DNA of 8,438 bases. Source: Colivicinus sp963607765 (GTDB lineage Bacteria; Bacillota_I; Bacilli_A; Erysipelotrichales; Erysipelotrichaceae). The DNA lies in the NCBI GenBank assembly GCA_963607765.1, contig CAVDDT010000054.1, forward strand, positions 1 to 8,438. The letters run 5' to 3'. Shown here in pieces: positions 6,854 to 8,438 of this stretch; position 1 is the stretch's first letter, and each line of letters begins with the position of its first letter. A model generated the notes under the pieces. That model saw only the letters and a program-made list of their open reading frames with translations, ran no database searches and had not been told where the DNA came from. The position numbers and the translations under genes were made by a program.

Positions 6854-6889
6854 TAACATTGCCAGTTTTGACAATGGTGGGCAATGTTA
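6854..6889. repeat. 10-bp inverted repeat after the Fic gene
   Basis: TAACATTGCC (6854-6863) and GGCAATGTTA (6880-6889) are perfect inverted arms around a 16-nt loop, 14 nt after the Fic stop. It may end Fic transcription, but only a mixed sequence (GAGAATGTTT) follows rather than a T-run. A protein-binding dyad is the alternative. Confidence 0.6.
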
Positions 6890-6960
6890 GAGAATGTTTA
6901 TTGAGACTAAGTCGTATTTAAAAAGAAATGTATTGTTTGATTTTGACCTTAGTAAACTAT

Positions 6961-7047
6961 TCGACAAAACTGTAGAATTCTACAAAAAAAGAGACTAAAT
7001 TGCTCAAATATTGTAAAATATAATCGACAAAAGTGTAGAATTCTACA
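6961..7047. repeat. Array D: two palindrome-bearing motifs 63 bp apart
   Basis: TCGACAAAACTGTAGAATTC begins at 6961 and TCGACAAAAGTGTAGAATTC begins at 7024. Each contains the perfect palindrome TGTAGAATTCTACA (6971-6984 and 7034-7047), followed by an A-run. Similarity extends left (GTAAA from 6952 and 7013) and right (GAGA plus AT-rich bases), so the unit is roughly 48 bp and looks like a duplicated leader. The step of 63 bp is six turns of B-DNA at 10.5 bp. The array lies directly before the ATPase gene at 7062. Confidence 0.88.
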
Positions 7048-7061
7048 AAAAAGGAGATTAT
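7019..7061 (+). promoter_or_regulatory. -10 element and leader with operator-like palindrome and SD
   Basis: A perfect TATAAT (7019-7024) overlaps the first base of the second array D copy. The base at 17-bp spacing upstream begins TAAATT (6996-7001), a poor -35. Transcription would start near 7031, so the palindrome at 7034-7047 lies in the first transcribed bases. In RNA it could fold as TGTAG/CTACA with an AATT loop, ending 3 nt before the SD AAGGAGA (7051-7057). Repression at DNA or RNA level is therefore possible. Confidence 0.5.
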
Positions 7062-8369
7062 ATGATAGAAAGAAGCAAGTATCTCAACAAATTAATAAGC
7101 AACCGTAATAATGGTTTCCCTAAGGTTATTACTGGGTGTAGACGTTGTGGAAAATCTTTTTTAGTGAAAGAAATATTTAGAGATTATCTTATTAATAACG
7201 GTTTACCTGTAGATAATTTCCTTTCATTAGAACTTGATGATGATAGAAATATAAAATATCGAGATCCTATTTATTTAGCTGAATATGTAAGAGAATATTG
7301 TGCTAACAAGGACGATTGTGTTGTGTTTATGGATGAGATCCAAATGGTATATACAATTGTTAATCCTAATTTAACGGATGGGAAGCATGTTTTGGCTAAA
7401 AAAGGTGATACTGAAACAGTTTCTTTTGTAAGCGTTATTTTAGGCCTATCTAGAGAAAAGAATATTGATTTGTACGTTTCTGGTTCCAATTCGAAGATGT
7501 TGTCTACAGATATAATCACTGAATTTAGAGATAAGGCGGTAAACATTGAATTGCTTCCTCTTTCTTTTGAAGAGTTCTATGGATATAGAGGCGGTTCTAA
7601 GATAGAAGCACTCTACGAATACATGCAATATGGTGGTATGCCACTAGCTGTGTTGAAAGATGAGGGCGAGAAGAAAATTTATTTAAGGAATCTTTTTGAG
7701 ACAACTTATTTTAGAGATATTATTGAAAGAAATAATTTGAGGAAAAGCAGTAGTCTTGATGAGCTTTGCAATATTATTGCGCAGGGGACAGGCCAATTGT
7801 TAAATGTTGAAAAAATAGTTAATACATATAAGAGTGTAAAACACGAGAGTATAAGCAAGGAAACAATTGAGCAATATATTACTTACTTCATTGAGTCTTT
7901 TCTTTTAAAGGAAGCGAAACGTTTTGATTTAAAGGGCAGAAAAGAAATTGGTGCGCTTAGAAAGTATTATTTTATCGATACAGGGCTTAGAAATGCGAGA
8001 CTTAATTTTGCGTTTCCAGATGAGGGCCAGATGTTAGAAAACATAATATATAACGAACTTATTTATAATGAGTATTCCGTGAATGTAGGCACTTTTGATG
8101 ATATTTCTAAGGATTTAGATGGCAAGTCTATTAGAACTACTAATGAGGTTGATTTTTACGCAAGAAAGTCTAATCATCAATACTATATACAGGTTAGTGA
8201 AGATATTAGTGATGCTAAGACAAAGGCGAGGGAATATAGACCTTATCTAATGTTGAATGATGAAATTAAGAAGATTATTGTTATTGCTAAGCCGATTAAT
8301 GAATGCTTAGATGAAAATGGTTTTACTATAATTGGAGCTTGTGATTTTATGCTTAGGTTTATTAAGTAA
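7062..8369 (+). CDS. AAA+ ATPase of the AAA_14/DUF4143 type, divergent (array D gene)
   Basis: A 435-residue protein with Walker A GCRRCGKS (25-32), Walker B VVFMDEIQ (D91, E92), VSGSNS (139-144), LSFEEFYGY (167-175), YGGMP (190-194), DTGLR (306-310), E326-N327 and E362-V-D364. It differs from the other three. There is an insert after Walker B (about 95-120). The third nuclease-like motif ExK is replaced by Q377-V-S379 (YIQVS), so the C-terminal domain may bind rather than cut DNA, if the others cut at all. The same IQVS form is, to my knowledge, usual in one subgroup of this family, so it may not be a local mutation. ATG 7062 follows a strong SD, AAGGAGA. The gene is a single unit with its own -10, array D upstream and an intrinsic terminator downstream. 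The function is unknown. Confidence 0.88.
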   Translation: MIERSKYLNKLISNRNNGFPKVITGCRRCGKSFLVKEIFRDYLINNGLPVDNFLSLELDDDRNIKYRDPIYLAEYVREYCANKDDCVVFMDEIQMVYTIVNPNLTDGKHVLAKKGDTETVSFVSVILGLSREKNIDLYVSGSNSKMLSTDIITEFRDKAVNIELLPLSFEEFYGYRGGSKIEALYEYMQYGGMPLAVLKDEGEKKIYLRNLFETTYFRDIIERNNLRKSSSLDELCNIIAQGTGQLLNVEKIVNTYKSVKHESISKETIEQYITYFIESFLLKEAKRFDLKGRKEIGALRKYYFIDTGLRNARLNFAFPDEGQMLENIIYNELIYNEYSVNVGTFDDISKDLDGKSIRTTNEVDFYARKSNHQYYIQVSEDISDAKTKAREYRPYLMLNDEIKKIIVIAKPINECLDENGFTIIGACDFMLRFIK

Positions 8370-8381
8370 AATATACTAACT

Positions 8382-8438
8382 ATTATTACTTATCTAAATG
8401 TCAAAAAAATATGAGATAAAGATAAGTAATAATTTTTT
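8382..8438 (+). terminator. Intrinsic terminator of the array D ATPase
   Basis: ATTATTACTTATCT (8382-8395) and AGATAAGTAATAAT (8420-8433) are perfect 14-bp inverted arms with a 24-nt loop, followed by T-residues to the end of the window. It begins 13 nt after the ATPase stop. The stem is AT-rich but long. Confidence 0.85.

Noticed and set aside
7271..7628. Two open frames on the minus strand
   Set aside because: They lie within the conserved ATPase coding region on the other strand, with no motifs or SD sites.
97..8438. Matching AGATAAG/CTTATCT segments in the two outermost terminators as element ends
   Set aside because: Only 7 bp are shared. The segments sit at different places in the stems (base versus loop side), and no target duplication or recombinase is present.

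Overview
The window is AT-rich DNA with dense genes, short spacers, Shine-Dalgarno (SD) sites, TAA/TAG stops and standard TGG tryptophan codons. It looks like accessory chromosome of a low-GC Bacillota, plausibly a gut-associated Bacilli or Mollicutes-like lineage. That lineage guess rests on composition and gene content only. No housekeeping gene is present.

Layout. (1) 97-1549, minus strand: a two-gene toxin-antitoxin-like operon. An XRE-type helix-turn-helix regulator (1039-1491) is followed 2 nt later by a short HipA/CtkA-like kinase (155-1036), with an intrinsic terminator at 97-148. Its promoter (1509-1537) has an inverted repeat inside the -35/-10 spacer, the expected layout for autorepression. 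(2) 1661-4516: two divergent AAA+ ATPase genes of the AAA_14/DUF4143 type. The left one (1661-3001, minus) is intact. The right one (3238-4516, plus) is a pseudogene that has lost its Walker A segment and has a one-base frameshift inside Walker B. (3) 4539-5972: a third ATPase of the same type, intact. (4) 6070-6840: a class II Fic protein with its own promoter. (5) 6961-8438: a fourth, more divergent ATPase (7062-8369) ending in a strong intrinsic terminator.

The most striking feature is non-coding. Each of the four ATPase genes has its own short iterated DNA motif directly upstream, and the motif sequence differs for every gene. Three arrays (A for 1661-3001, B for the pseudogene, C for 4653-5972) each have three copies at an exact 33-bp step. 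Arrays A and B lie back to back with the same 33-bp step kept across their junction, giving six phased sites. The fourth array (D) has two copies 63 bp apart, each carrying a perfect 14-bp palindrome, the second lying where transcription should start. All the motifs contain an A-tract, often AAAAC, flanked by gene-specific bases. I infer that each ATPase, or a partner, recognises its private array, either for autoregulation or as a centromere-like or target-marking site. The sequence shows the arrays and their pairing with the genes; the function is not shown.

Taken together, the window is a cluster of probable conflict or addiction-type modules (HipA-like kinase, Fic, several DUF4143 ATPases). 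Apart from the HipA/XRE pair, each gene looks independently transcribed.
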